From contig CBDEFX010000002.1 in the NCBI GenBank assembly GCA_965237635.1, forward strand, positions 1,302,001 to 1,366,000: DNA of 64,000 nt. Reading direction: 5' to 3'. Source of the DNA: CBDEFX01 sp965237635 (GTDB lineage Bacteria; Chloroflexota; Dehalococcoidia; Lucifugimonadales; CAUZJF01). Numbering within the stretch: position 1 is the stretch's first letter; each line of letters starts with the position of its first letter. A program made the position numbers and the translations under genes. This document shows, in pieces, positions 17,697 through 26,345 of the stretch. The notes under the pieces were generated by a model. The model worked only from the letters and a program-made list of their open reading frames with translations. It was not told the DNA's origin and did no database searches.

Positions 17697-17792
17697 CTTC
17701 GACAGGTCCGAGTTGGACTCGCGACTCCTGTCGGAGTTCAGGGCGAACGGTGAATCTGAACCTACGTTCGTGGTGAGCCTGTCGAACCACGG
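17697..17792 (+). repeat. Dispersed repeat, family A, degenerate copy
   Basis: TTCGACAGG, GCGACTCCTGTCGGAG, GCGAACGG and GTTCGTGGTGAGCCTGTC are modules shared with 43052-43116, where GCGACTCCTGTCGGAG also precedes a GAACGG. The palindromic GTCCCGAT core is missing here. Confidence 0.5.
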
Positions 17793-18136
17793 CCCCCGAT
17801 CGCGACTTTTGGTGCAAAGCCGCGGCCACCCATCCATCGGCGTCATTGTTAGGGAAATCACCGGCGCCGGGTTCCTGGGGCCCCGGTGGATGATAATGAG
17901 CGTTCTGCCGGGCGAAGACGCCCCAGCGGGGCGTCTCTACCGCCCGATAGATCTGCGTTATTTTTCATGGGACGACAATGGGTCAAATATGCGGATGAAA
18001 ACTGGCACGTTGGGTTAGTCAACCCTCGCGATGTCCGGGACGTTTGACCGGGACAGGCGATGCTGATAATCTGAAGCCCGCGCTGGATGGCCCGTCGCCC
18101 TCTGCCAAGCACCTCTGAACCGGTGGTCGTGAGCAA

Positions 18137-19528
18137 ATGAACGTCATCTGGATAGTCGCCGATACCTTCCGTCAGGACCATCTAGGGGCCTACGGAAACA
18201 CTGATATCCGAACTCCCTCTCTTGACGCTCTGGCGGCTAGATCAACGCGCTTCGACCGCCACTACGCCGCCGGATTCCCTACGATGCCGACCCGCGCCGA
18301 CCACGCGACCGGCCGCTGGACGATGTCGTTCATGGGCTGGGAGCCCCTGCCGGACGGCGTCGAGACCCTCGCCGAGCTACTGGCTGCGGACGGCGTTCAC
18401 ACTGCCGCGATGGTCGACACTCCCTTCTACCTGCGTAGCGGGATGAACTACGACCGCGGCTTCCAGACCTTCTTCATCTATCGAGGTCAGCCCTACAGCG
18501 TAGTCGCGCCTCCGAAGGGCGGACGGGAGTCTCTGGACGCCCGGGAAGCCTGGCGCTTCGAGTCCGACCGCAACGTTGCGCAGACCATGACTCGGGCCAT
18601 GCAGTGGCTGGAACTCCACTACAAGGAAGATTTCTTCCTCTACCTGGACACCTGGGACCCTCACGAGCCGTGGGACGCGCCCAGCTACTACACCGAGCTC
18701 TACATGCCGGGCTACGATGGGGAGGTCGTAAACCCTGTCTACGGCCGATGGCCCGGTGCTGGGGGATACACCCAGGAGAAGGTCGACAAGGCGTACGCCT
18801 CCTACTGCGGCGAGATCACCATGGTCGATACGTGGATCGGCCGTCTCCTGAGACTGGTCGAGAACATGGACCTGATGGAGAAAACGGCTATCGTCTTCAC
18901 CTCCGACCACGGCTTCTACTTCGGCGAACACGACGGCCTGTTTGGCAAGATGACATTCGTTAAGCTGCCGGACGGGTCCACGTACACGGGAGGCGGTACG
19001 GAGCCAGGCTGGGACTTCTCGCCTCTCTACGAAGAGCTGACACTTGTGCCGCTAGTGGTATATGTCCCCGGCGCGACGCCGGGCGCCTACGGCGGGTTGA
19101 CCTCGGCCGTCGACGTCATGCCAACCGTGTTGGAGGTCATGGGCAGGGAGATTCCGGCCTGGGTCGAAGGCAGCTCGCTGCTGCAAAGAATAAACGACCC
19201 CTCGACAAACGGGCGCGACTACACAGTCACGACCGTGCCGTTCGCGAATCCGGGGGACGATGTCCACTCTGTCGACAGCGTTCGGCGACGGCTGGTCCAC
19301 TCCTCCACAGTAACGACGGTCACGACCGACGAGTGGTCCCTTCTATACAGCGATGAAGAGGGCCGGTCGGAGCTGTACAATCTGAAATCGGACCCTTCGC
19401 AGCTGAATAACATCATCTCCGCTGAAGCTGAAACAGCCAAGGACGTTCACCGGCTTCTGGTCGAGTTCATGCGCGAGACGAATCTGCCGGACCGCCTCAT
19501 CAAGCCCAGGCTAGACCTGCATATCTAG
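18137..19528 (+). CDS. Sulfatase / alkaline-phosphatase-superfamily hydrolase with Thr at the catalytic Cys position
   Basis: Sulfatases cut sulfate or phosph(on)ate esters using a formylglycine made from Cys or Ser in C/S-x-P-x-R. This 463-residue protein is collinear with the family (IWIVADTFRQDHLGAYG, TPSLDALAARSTRFDRHYA, metal site TSDHGFYFGEH), but the motif reads T49-M-P-T-R53 followed by ADHATGR. Thr cannot become formylglycine, so it either uses Thr directly, as nucleotide pyrophosphatases and related phosphatases do, or is inactive. The second metal Asp near the N-terminus is also replaced (ADT). No signal peptide, so it acts in the cytoplasm. The gene precedes two sugar-enzyme-like genes. 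Confidence 0.85.
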   Translation: MNVIWIVADTFRQDHLGAYGNTDIRTPSLDALAARSTRFDRHYAAGFPTMPTRADHATGRWTMSFMGWEPLPDGVETLAELLAADGVHTAAMVDTPFYLRSGMNYDRGFQTFFIYRGQPYSVVAPPKGGRESLDAREAWRFESDRNVAQTMTRAMQWLELHYKEDFFLYLDTWDPHEPWDAPSYYTELYMPGYDGEVVNPVYGRWPGAGGYTQEKVDKAYASYCGEITMVDTWIGRLLRLVENMDLMEKTAIVFTSDHGFYFGEHDGLFGKMTFVKLPDGSTYTGGGTEPGWDFSPLYEELTLVPLVVYVPGATPGAYGGLTSAVDVMPTVLEVMGREIPAWVEGSSLLQRINDPSTNGRDYTVTTVPFANPGDDVHSVDSVRRRLVHSSTVTTVTTDEWSLLYSDEEGRSELYNLKSDPSQLNNIISAEAETAKDVHRLLVEFMRETNLPDRLIKPRLDLHI

Positions 19529-19559
19529 CTGTCTTCAACCTCCAGAAAAGGATGGCCCC

Positions 19560-21140
19560 GTGAGAACTACGCCCACACCCCTCAACATCGGCCAGGTCCC
19601 TCAGCTGTTTTTCGACAGCTACATGATCGAGATGGTCAACTTCCTGACGCGTACGATGCACCAGCCGGAGAAGCACGCGGAGAACCCGCTGATCAAGAAG
19701 GACAAGCCCTGGGAGCAGCAGGTGTTCTTCCGCACCAACACCTGGAACGTGCACTGGGACGGGCACGAGCAGATCTTCAAGTGCTGGTACCAGGACCTGG
19801 GCTGGGACTATGACGCGTTCATAAACATGAAGGCGTCCAAAGACAACCTGTTGCACTGGGACTTTCACAAGACGACCGACCACCGGTACCTCTACTCGGA
19901 GTCCAAGGACGGCATTCACTGGGAGAAGCCCGAGCTGGACTATAGGACGATCGACGGCCGCAAGACGAATATCTGCCTGGGCAACGAGGAGTATGGTGAG
20001 GTACATGCCTGCTCGGTCCTGCAGGACCCGTTCGAGACCAACGAGGCCCGCCGTTACAAGGCAATCTACTGGACCGAGAAGGGAGACCCGCAGACTACTT
20101 CAAGGATTGCCACGGCCCACTCGCCCGACGGCCGCGTCTGGACGCCATACGACACCCCGCTTCGCATCGGCGAGATCACCCAGCGGCAGCTGGGGGACGT
20201 GATCATTTTATCGGCCGACACCGTAACCGGTGAGTACCATCTAGATACACGGGCGAGGGGGATGCAAGACGCCTCCCTAAATCCGAAACACGACGTTGCG
20301 GGCGGGTGGGGCCCCCGGCATCACCCGAACGATCCGTGGCGGATGATCAAGCGGCGAATCTTCTCGACCAACTCCCGGGACATCAACGACTGGCCCATGC
20401 TCCGTGAGATGCTGGTCCCGGACGACGTCGAGAACGGCCTGGACGACGAGTTTTACGGTCTGGTGCGGTTTCGTATGGGCGACCTCCATGTCGCGTTCGT
20501 CGATATCTTTCACCGCACCCACAACACGAAGGACTTGTACCTGCTCTACAGTAGAGACGGCTACAACTGGAGCTGGGTCAGCCGGGGGCAACCCTTCATC
20601 AATCGGAGCGCAGAGGGCGGATGGGACTGCTACATGCTCGAGGAGTGCAACAGGCCGGTCTTCCTGGACGACGAGATACGCATCTACTACGGTGGGTCCA
20701 GCTACCATCACGACTGGTGGATGTACGGTGAGAAGGAAGGCCTCGACGTGCCGGAGGCCCGCGCTGGATGGAATGGAGGTGAGAGCGCCCTCGGTCTGGC
20801 GACCCTACGCCCTGAAGGCTTCGTCTCGATCGATTCGACCGTCCGGGAGGGCCTGATGATCACGCGTCCGTTCGTTAGCGATGGCGGTCAGCTTGCCGTG
20901 AACGCGGCTTGTGACCCGAAGGGATATCTGGACGTGGAGCTGTCCGATGCCGACGACGACGTGGTGCCGGGGTATGAGCGCTCGGCGTGTGATACTTTCA
21001 CCGGCGACTCGACCAGACATACGGTCTCTTGGGCCGGAAAGTCACAACTGCCAGCCGATGTGCTTGCGAAAGGGGCCAAGCTTCGCTTCTATAGCCGCCA
21101 TTGCAGCCTCTACTCCTTCAAGATAGCATCAAACGACTGA
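19560..21140 (+). CDS. Glycoside hydrolase-like five-bladed propeller protein (GH32/43-like)
   Basis: The 526-residue protein begins at GTG 19560 with PQLFFDSYMIE, the opening found in GH32/GH43-like propeller proteins of planctomycetes and Chloroflexota. It holds repeated strand motifs such as KDNLLHWDFH, SESKDGIHWEKPEL, SRDGYNWSWVS and YYGGSSYHHDWWMYG, consistent with a five-bladed propeller carrying a C-terminal beta-sandwich. Acidic residues in DSY, QDP and LEE positions could form the active site, but I cannot assign a reaction. No signal peptide. It follows the sulfatase-like gene by 31 bases and likely acts in the same pathway. Confidence 0.75.
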   Translation: MRTTPTPLNIGQVPQLFFDSYMIEMVNFLTRTMHQPEKHAENPLIKKDKPWEQQVFFRTNTWNVHWDGHEQIFKCWYQDLGWDYDAFINMKASKDNLLHWDFHKTTDHRYLYSESKDGIHWEKPELDYRTIDGRKTNICLGNEEYGEVHACSVLQDPFETNEARRYKAIYWTEKGDPQTTSRIATAHSPDGRVWTPYDTPLRIGEITQRQLGDVIILSADTVTGEYHLDTRARGMQDASLNPKHDVAGGWGPRHHPNDPWRMIKRRIFSTNSRDINDWPMLREMLVPDDVENGLDDEFYGLVRFRMGDLHVAFVDIFHRTHNTKDLYLLYSRDGYNWSWVSRGQPFINRSAEGGWDCYMLEECNRPVFLDDEIRIYYGGSSYHHDWWMYGEKEGLDVPEARAGWNGGESALGLATLRPEGFVSIDSTVREGLMITRPFVSDGGQLAVNAACDPKGYLDVELSDADDDVVPGYERSACDTFTGDSTRHTVSWAGKSQLPADVLAKGAKLRFYSRHCSLYSFKIASND

Positions 21141-21239
21141 TCGTAACTCTAAACCTCGCGCCGGCGTATCGAGGTCGGCTGAAGTACGGGCCTAGTGCAT
21201 GACCAGGGACCTTTTCGGGAACATCGGGTGTTGATTCAC

Positions 21240-21267
21240 GTAGGGGCACGGCATGCCGTGCCCCTAC
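21240..21267. repeat. REP-like palindrome, GGCACGGCATG type
   Basis: A perfect 28-base palindrome with arm GTAGGGGCACGGCA. An identical copy lies at 26257-26284. The outer GTAGGGGC / GCCCCTAC is shared with the RAYT-associated palindromes, while the inner stem differs. Confidence 0.85.
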
Positions 21268-21329
21268 ATATTCAAGCACCTCGTGTGGTGTTGCACTGGC
21301 CCCACCCCGCCAAGCAAAGGAGCAGCTAA

Positions 21330-23147
21330 ATGGATCCCAACACCGGCGAGCCAACACACGGCACCTTCTGGAGCACGCCACAGCGAGAGGGGACTCTGAT
21401 TTCGGATATGTCTCGCTGTGAGCCCCAATCGGCTGTCAGTACCAAGCGCAAGAAAGACAGCTGGTACACCGTCCCCTACGAAACGAAAGACGACATCAAG
21501 GGCATGATGCTGATAAAAGGGGAGCTCGGGGACCCGCCGGATGTCAGCCTGCCGCTGCAGGCGAGCGGCTGGCATGCCATATACCTGGGGCTCCACAGGG
21601 GGACGATATCGATGGGTGTACCGTTCAACGACCCGTTTGCTCTAAAGGTGAAGCTAGGCGACGAGGCCCTGTTTGACCAGGTGCGCCCGAGCGTGACCGA
21701 CGTGCCGGTGATGAACACTGCGGTGGACGGCAGCAATAGCGGCATCGAGGAGGTTTTCTGGAAGGCATCGGAGCTCGATGGGCAGGACCTGGTCATCTCT
21801 TACCCCAGGGTCGACCTGCCGACCATGGGGCAGATAGCCTTCGTCCGTGTGGTCCCCATGACCGAAGAGGAGGTCGAGGAGTACCGCCGCGCAGCCGGCA
21901 GTCCGGATACGAAAGTGCTGGCCGCCGAGTTCGACGGGCATAGCGGGTCGGCGTTCTTCGACGGAACGCGGACGGTGGACGACCTCTTGGAGATATATGA
22001 GCCGCTGCGCGATACAGACGTGGGGAAGGTGTTTTTGGGCGCAGGTGGTGTCGGCGCGGGCTCGATGTTCTATCCGACCAAAGTGGGTGAGATGTACGGC
22101 GCCGGAGAGGACGTGTTCTTCACCGAACAGGGTCGCCGCACGACCGAGAGTCTTCGGAGCTACGTCGCCAGGGGTATCGATCCTGTGAAAGTACGGGTGG
22201 AGCACGTACAGTCCATGGGAATAGAGGTCTACCTCGGATTCCGCATGGGTACGATGGCGATCGCGCCCCCGACGCCCATCGAGGCGGTGCAATTCTGGCG
22301 AGACCACCCTGAGTGGCGCTGCCGAGACCGAGAGGGCAACAGCGTTATTCGACTCAGCATGGCGGTCCCCGAGGTACGAAGGTTCTACATCGACCTCTTC
22401 CTCGAGCTGGCCGAGTACGGAGTCGAAGGCGTGCAGCCGATCTACACCCGCCGTGCCCCGTTCGTCTTATTTGAAGCGCCGGTGATAGAGGACTTCAAGA
22501 GGGAGTACGGCATCGACCCGCGCGAGCTTCCTGATGACGGCGGAGGACGCAAGCCGGATTTCAATAAGAGCTCGGCAAGCAGCGACTACGCCGGCGGTCT
22601 CGAATACCTTCCGGACGAGCGTCTGGAGAGGCTCTGGACAAGTTACATGACGACGTTCATGCGGGAGTTGCGCGAGGCTCTCGACGGCCGGCGACGGCCT
22701 GACGGCGGCAGACTTGGCGTGGTCGCCAATGTGCCGCACAACGCCGCCCACAATCGAGCGGCGTCGCTCGATCTTCGGACCTGGGCGCAAGAAGGGCTCG
22801 TCGACATCCTGATGCCTCCTACCAATAGCTATGGGGTCAGGGTGATCGACTACGACTACTTCAGGAACGTAACCGACAGAACGACCTGTGTGTACTACGG
22901 GGACATACACCCGCGTCACATGCCTGGCAAGGACTACATCGAGGGCGCCCGGCAGGCCTATGACGGGGGCTCGGCCGGGCTGGCGTTCTGGGACATCGAC
23001 AGGCGGATCATAACCAAGAGCCAGTGGAACACACTCCGCCGCCTGGGCCACCGTGATGATCTTGACCGGATGGCGAGCGAGCCGGCCGACTACGTCATGC
23101 ACGAGCTCAGGCTAATCGAGGACTGGAACCCGGGCGCGTTCCAGTGA
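21330..23147 (+). CDS. Putative glycosidase-like (alpha/beta barrel) protein, paralogue 2
   Basis: This 605-residue protein is collinear with the product of 8071-9927: FWSTPQREGTLISDMSRCEP, KDSWYTVPYETKDDI, a beta-rich first third, then barrel-like strands (GIEVYLGFRMGT, AEYGVEGVQPIYTRRAPF, EGLVDILMPPTNSYG, GGSAGLAFWDIDRR). It carries an extra segment of about 16 residues after GIDPRELPDD that the other copy lacks. The function is unknown; a glycoside hydrolase-like role is inferred from fold pattern and context. ATG 21330 has an AGGAGCAG upstream. A repeat palindrome lies in the leader, 63 bases before the start. Confidence 0.75.
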   Translation: MDPNTGEPTHGTFWSTPQREGTLISDMSRCEPQSAVSTKRKKDSWYTVPYETKDDIKGMMLIKGELGDPPDVSLPLQASGWHAIYLGLHRGTISMGVPFNDPFALKVKLGDEALFDQVRPSVTDVPVMNTAVDGSNSGIEEVFWKASELDGQDLVISYPRVDLPTMGQIAFVRVVPMTEEEVEEYRRAAGSPDTKVLAAEFDGHSGSAFFDGTRTVDDLLEIYEPLRDTDVGKVFLGAGGVGAGSMFYPTKVGEMYGAGEDVFFTEQGRRTTESLRSYVARGIDPVKVRVEHVQSMGIEVYLGFRMGTMAIAPPTPIEAVQFWRDHPEWRCRDREGNSVIRLSMAVPEVRRFYIDLFLELAEYGVEGVQPIYTRRAPFVLFEAPVIEDFKREYGIDPRELPDDGGGRKPDFNKSSASSDYAGGLEYLPDERLERLWTSYMTTFMRELREALDGRRRPDGGRLGVVANVPHNAAHNRAASLDLRTWAQEGLVDILMPPTNSYGVRVIDYDYFRNVTDRTTCVYYGDIHPRHMPGKDYIEGARQAYDGGSAGLAFWDIDRRIITKSQWNTLRRLGHRDDLDRMASEPADYVMHELRLIEDWNPGAFQ

Positions 23148-23207
23148 TTTGGGGCCGCTGGTAGCGGACAGTGGCGGCCCTGGACAGGAGGTCACCCCAA
23201 CTTGTCT

Positions 23208-23316
23208 CCCTGAGTCCCGATTCGGCATCCGGGCGAAGGGTCTGGGGAGGGATGGTCCCCCTCTTCAGCCCTCTCCACCCCAGGTTCCTCACCCGCCGAC
23301 GGGTTCGGAAAACGTT
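23208..23316 (+). repeat. Dispersed repeat, family B, copy 3 (split)
   Basis: CCCTGAGTCCCGATTCGGCAT starts the copy and a second block, CACCCCAGGTTCCTC ... GTTCGGAAAACGTT, ends it, with about 40 unrelated bases between. The second block matches 17588-17637. The repeat lies directly before the kinase gene, and reading frames open through it should not be taken as protein. Confidence 0.55.
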
Positions 23317-23382
23317 TGTGCAAGGCTTGACGGGAGAGGATTTAGCCGACTCTCTCCACGCCTGATCAGGAGAGAAGCTGCC

Positions 23383-24027
23383 CTGGAAAACATCACCACT
23401 AAGGTCTTCCTAATCGGGGGGCCACCCGGTGCAGGAAAGTCAACATTGGGGTCTGCTCTGGCAGCAAGACTTGGCATTACGTTTCTCAGCATTGACGATC
23501 TGATAATTGCCGCTCAGTCGGTAACAACCCCTGAGACTCATCCGGGACTACACGTCATGAGAAGAGTGCCTTACCTTGAGTACTACACGAATAGTCCCGT
23601 GGACCAACTCAAAGCGGATGCGACGCTGCAGCACGAAGCCACCTGGCCGCTCATTGAGCGAGTTGTTCGGTTCCACGCCAGGTGGGAATCTGAATCTGTA
23701 ATCGTGATTGAAGGCTGGTATCTGCGGTCGCGCAAGGTTGCTGAGCTGAAACTGAACAACGTCTGGTCGGGTTGGATAGTTGCGTCGCCCGCCGCTCTAG
23801 AGCAGCGCGAACAGAAGATGAAGGGATGGTTGCGGGATTCCCCACACCCCGAACGGGCGCTTGAGAACTTTCTGGCGCGAAGCCTTTGGTACAACGATCT
23901 GATCAGACAGGAGGCAACTGAGCTTCAAATGAATATTCTTCCTCAGGAAGGCGAGACATCCGTAGATGAATTATGCAAAATGGTCTTGGAAGGGTCGGGC
24001 GATATCGCACGAGAACCGCATTCATGA
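23383..24027 (+). CDS. P-loop kinase-like protein
   Basis: The protein has a clean Walker A motif GGPPGAGKSTLG about 13 residues in, LSIDDLI as acceptor-side motif, and VIVIEGWYLRS as Walker B-like segment. This is the pattern of small-molecule kinases such as 2-phosphoglycerate kinase, shikimate/gluconate kinase or zeta-toxin-like proteins. The reading frame is open 78 codons further upstream, but that part is repeat DNA. I place the start at CTG 23383 because GGAG lies ten bases before it and no ATG, GTG or TTG fits. Its composition seems AT-richer than its neighbours, which could mean transfer. Substrate unknown; 214 residues. Confidence 0.65.
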   Translation: MENITTKVFLIGGPPGAGKSTLGSALAARLGITFLSIDDLIIAAQSVTTPETHPGLHVMRRVPYLEYYTNSPVDQLKADATLQHEATWPLIERVVRFHARWESESVIVIEGWYLRSRKVAELKLNNVWSGWIVASPAALEQREQKMKGWLRDSPHPERALENFLARSLWYNDLIRQEATELQMNILPQEGETSVDELCKMVLEGSGDIAREPHS

Positions 24028-24143
24028 TAGAGCCATCGATTTGTGTCAGGGGATTTTCGGTTGCCACGCTGGGAGACCATAGCCAATTAGAATGACTTGC
24101 GTGAGGCCGCGCCAATCCAGGCGAATGGGAGTCGAAAGAAAAT

Positions 24144-25154
24144 ATGCCCAAGGTTCCTATAGTCGAGGTCCGCAGCAAGATGTTCCGGGCGCTCGAGACC
24201 AGGGGCCTCGCCAAGAATCATGCGGACCTGCTAGTTGACGACTTCCTTGATGCCGAGCTAGAAAAGAAGTCGACGCATGGGTTGGGCAAGTTCCTGCTGA
24301 TGGACGAGTTCCTTGCGAATCGGGGAGGGCCTCCACGAGAGACACTTGACTCAGACGCGTTTGCCCTCGTCGACGCCCGCAAGGAGCTGGGCCAGATTGC
24401 CGCGACACAATGCATCGACATTCTCAAGACGAAGGTAGGTCATGCGGGCGTGGCTATGGTCGGCATGGTGAACTTCAGTCGGTTTGGACGACTGTACCCA
24501 TATGGGCGAATGCTGGCCGACGACGGCTTCGTGGGAATAATAACGAACGGGGGTGGCCCGCCTGCCGTCAGCCCCCACGGCGGCGTGGAGGCCATGCTCG
24601 GGAGCAACCCCCTGTGCTTCGCCTTCCCAACGTCGGACGGACCTCTCGTAATCGATTTCAGTACCGGCGCGAGCGTTTGGGGTGAAATCAGACAGGCCAC
24701 GCTGGAGAACAGGGGGCTGCCCGAAGACGTCTTCCTCGACCGGGCTGGCGACTTCACGACCGATCCCGAGGCGGCGGCTGCGCTGATTCCCTTTGGAGGA
24801 CCGAAGGGGTATGCTTGGTGTCTCGCGCTCGAGATCCTGAGCGGGGCGCTCGTGACAGCCAGTATGGGCCCCCAGGTCGAGTCGCAGTTCGACATAGGAT
24901 TCCTCGCGATTGGAATCGATCCTGGCTCGTTCGGGGTCCGAGACTCAATGAAAACGGAAATAGACGAGTTTCTGTCGACGATACGGAGATCGAAGCCGCG
25001 CGACGGTGTCACCGCCGTCCAGGTTCCCGGCGATCGGGCTAGGCTACAGAGGGAACGGGCCCAGTCTGAAGGGGTGATGGACGTAGCAGACGACACGTGG
25101 TCCAGACTGCTGAAGATGGAGGGCGGCGAGCCAAGCGGTATGTCGATCAAATGA
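24144..25154 (+). CDS. Ldh_2 family malate/lactate/ureidoglycolate-type dehydrogenase
   Basis: The Ldh_2 family contains NAD(P)-dependent malate, sulfolactate, ureidoglycolate and delta1-piperideine-2-carboxylate oxidoreductases with a fold unlike the Rossmann dehydrogenases. The 336-residue protein shows the family opening, STHGLGKFLLMDEFL (family His), PHGGVEAMLGSNPLCFAFPT, VIDFSTGASVWGEI, and the GGPKGYAWCLALEILSGAL segment that binds cofactor. It lies 18 bases before a ureohydrolase gene, which makes a substrate with a ureido or guanidino group attractive, but this is inference. Confidence 0.9.
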   Translation: MPKVPIVEVRSKMFRALETRGLAKNHADLLVDDFLDAELEKKSTHGLGKFLLMDEFLANRGGPPRETLDSDAFALVDARKELGQIAATQCIDILKTKVGHAGVAMVGMVNFSRFGRLYPYGRMLADDGFVGIITNGGGPPAVSPHGGVEAMLGSNPLCFAFPTSDGPLVIDFSTGASVWGEIRQATLENRGLPEDVFLDRAGDFTTDPEAAAALIPFGGPKGYAWCLALEILSGALVTASMGPQVESQFDIGFLAIGIDPGSFGVRDSMKTEIDEFLSTIRRSKPRDGVTAVQVPGDRARLQRERAQSEGVMDVADDTWSRLLKMEGGEPSGMSIK

Positions 25155-25172
25155 CCGGGTACGAGTCGTCCG

Positions 25173-26183
25173 ATGGATAGAACAGAATTCGTTGCCCCGT
25201 ACGCGGGCATTCCTTCCTTCTTCAAGGCTCCGGTCGTTGATCCCAAGGGCATTGAAGAGGGGATGGCGGTGGTCGCCGGTATTCCGATGGACCACGGAGT
25301 CGTGCTCACCCGCACCGGGACCAGGTACGGCCCCAGAGCTATCCGCGAGGCCTCCCTGTTCTACCGGGCGGTACAGGAAGCGGGAGTCGAGCAAACGGCT
25401 GTGAACGTCGACACCAAGGTCGCTCAGCGACTCAAGGAACGGCCGAATCTGGTTGATATGGGGGATTTGACCGTATACCCGCAGGACATAATGAAGACTA
25501 CCGAATCGATCTCAGCAGGGGTGAATGAGATCGTGCAGCGAGGGGCTTTACCTGTGCTGTTGGGTGGGGACCACTACCTCACCTATCCCGCCTTCGAGGG
25601 CTTCGCTCAAGGCATAGCCGAGCGCAAGCCGGGTGCTCGACTCGGCCACGTTCACATCGATAGCCACACCGACTTCCGCGACGCCTACGCGGGTCTTGGC
25701 AGGTACAACCATGGCACGTGCGTGCGCCGCCTGAGCGAGAATCCGATGATCGATTATGCGAACATGGCCTGGGTCGGGCTAAACGGGAGCATACTGGACG
25801 CAGACATCTACCGCATATACCGGTCCCACGGACTAAGGATGATCTCGGCCAACGACATTCGGGAGAGGGGGATCCGCGAGGCGATAGAAGAGGCGGTTGA
25901 GGCGGCAGCCGACGGGTCAGATGCGGTCTACGTGAGTATCGACATCGACGTCGTGGACTCCGCCTACGCGCCTGGGACCGGAGTCCCCGTGTTCGAGGGA
26001 ATCACCGCCCGAGATTTTCTCCATGCGATGGAAACGCTCAGCAGCTACGATATCATTGGAGCCATCGACCTCTGCGAAGTGTCTCCGCCATTCGATCCAT
26101 CCGGTAGGACCGCTTATCTGGCGGCCAACGGACTGGTGGCGTTCCTCGGCCGATACTTGTTTGACAAGGTCGATCTTGGGTAG
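25173..26183 (+). CDS. Ureohydrolase (agmatinase/arginase/guanidino-acid hydrolase family)
   Basis: These manganese enzymes hydrolyse guanidino compounds to urea and an amine. The 336-residue protein carries all metal-binding motifs: GGDHYLTYP, HIDSHTDFRDAY (DxHxD), and SIDIDVVDSAYAPGTG (DxD), and EVSPPFD near the end. It follows the Ldh_2 gene closely, and the lactonase gene comes 160 bases later. The genuine polyamine-type agmatinase is probably the other copy at 54673-55584, next to speD, so this one likely acts on a catabolic substrate such as a guanidino acid. Substrate assignment is uncertain. Confidence 0.9.
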   Translation: MDRTEFVAPYAGIPSFFKAPVVDPKGIEEGMAVVAGIPMDHGVVLTRTGTRYGPRAIREASLFYRAVQEAGVEQTAVNVDTKVAQRLKERPNLVDMGDLTVYPQDIMKTTESISAGVNEIVQRGALPVLLGGDHYLTYPAFEGFAQGIAERKPGARLGHVHIDSHTDFRDAYAGLGRYNHGTCVRRLSENPMIDYANMAWVGLNGSILDADIYRIYRSHGLRMISANDIRERGIREAIEEAVEAAADGSDAVYVSIDIDVVDSAYAPGTGVPVFEGITARDFLHAMETLSSYDIIGAIDLCEVSPPFDPSGRTAYLAANGLVAFLGRYLFDKVDLG

Positions 26184-26256
26184 GGGGCGCTTCGCACAAC
26201 AATCGCACGAGGCATCGCCAGCGCGCACGCGGACGGCCGTTTGGTCGTCGGCTGGC

Positions 26257-26284
26257 GTAGGGGCACGGCATGCCGTGCCCCTAC
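26257..26284. repeat. REP-like palindrome, GGCACGGCATG type, second copy
   Basis: Identical to the 28-base palindrome at 21240-21267. An open reading frame continuous with the following lactonase gene runs across it, but the gene more likely starts downstream at 26346. Confidence 0.85.
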
Positions 26285-26345
26285 CGTAACCCACTGCATA
26301 TTCCGAAACACCTCGACTATCGCAGCAGTAGGAGGGACACAAGAC

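Larger units (their letters stand above)
17413..18136. other. Long intergenic region rich in degenerate repeats
   Basis: About 720 bases lie between the transporter terminator and the sulfatase-like gene. I see no convincing gene. It contains an inverted CCCTTCG...CGAAGGG element (about 17459-17518), a family B repeat (17586-17638), the module GGCTTTGCACAAGA shared with 30386-30399, and a degenerate family A repeat (17697-17792). The last 300 bases have no repeat that I recognise; a TTGACC at 18044 could belong to a promoter of the next gene, but its -10 spacing is short. Confidence 0.6.

Noticed and set aside
18044..18070. Promoter of the sulfatase-like gene (TTGACC ... GATAAT)
   Set aside because: Spacing is only 15 bases; not strong enough to list as a promoter.
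24440..25315. Open frame antisense to the Ldh_2 and ureohydrolase genes
   Set aside because: Both sense genes carry family motifs; the antisense has no recognisable fold.
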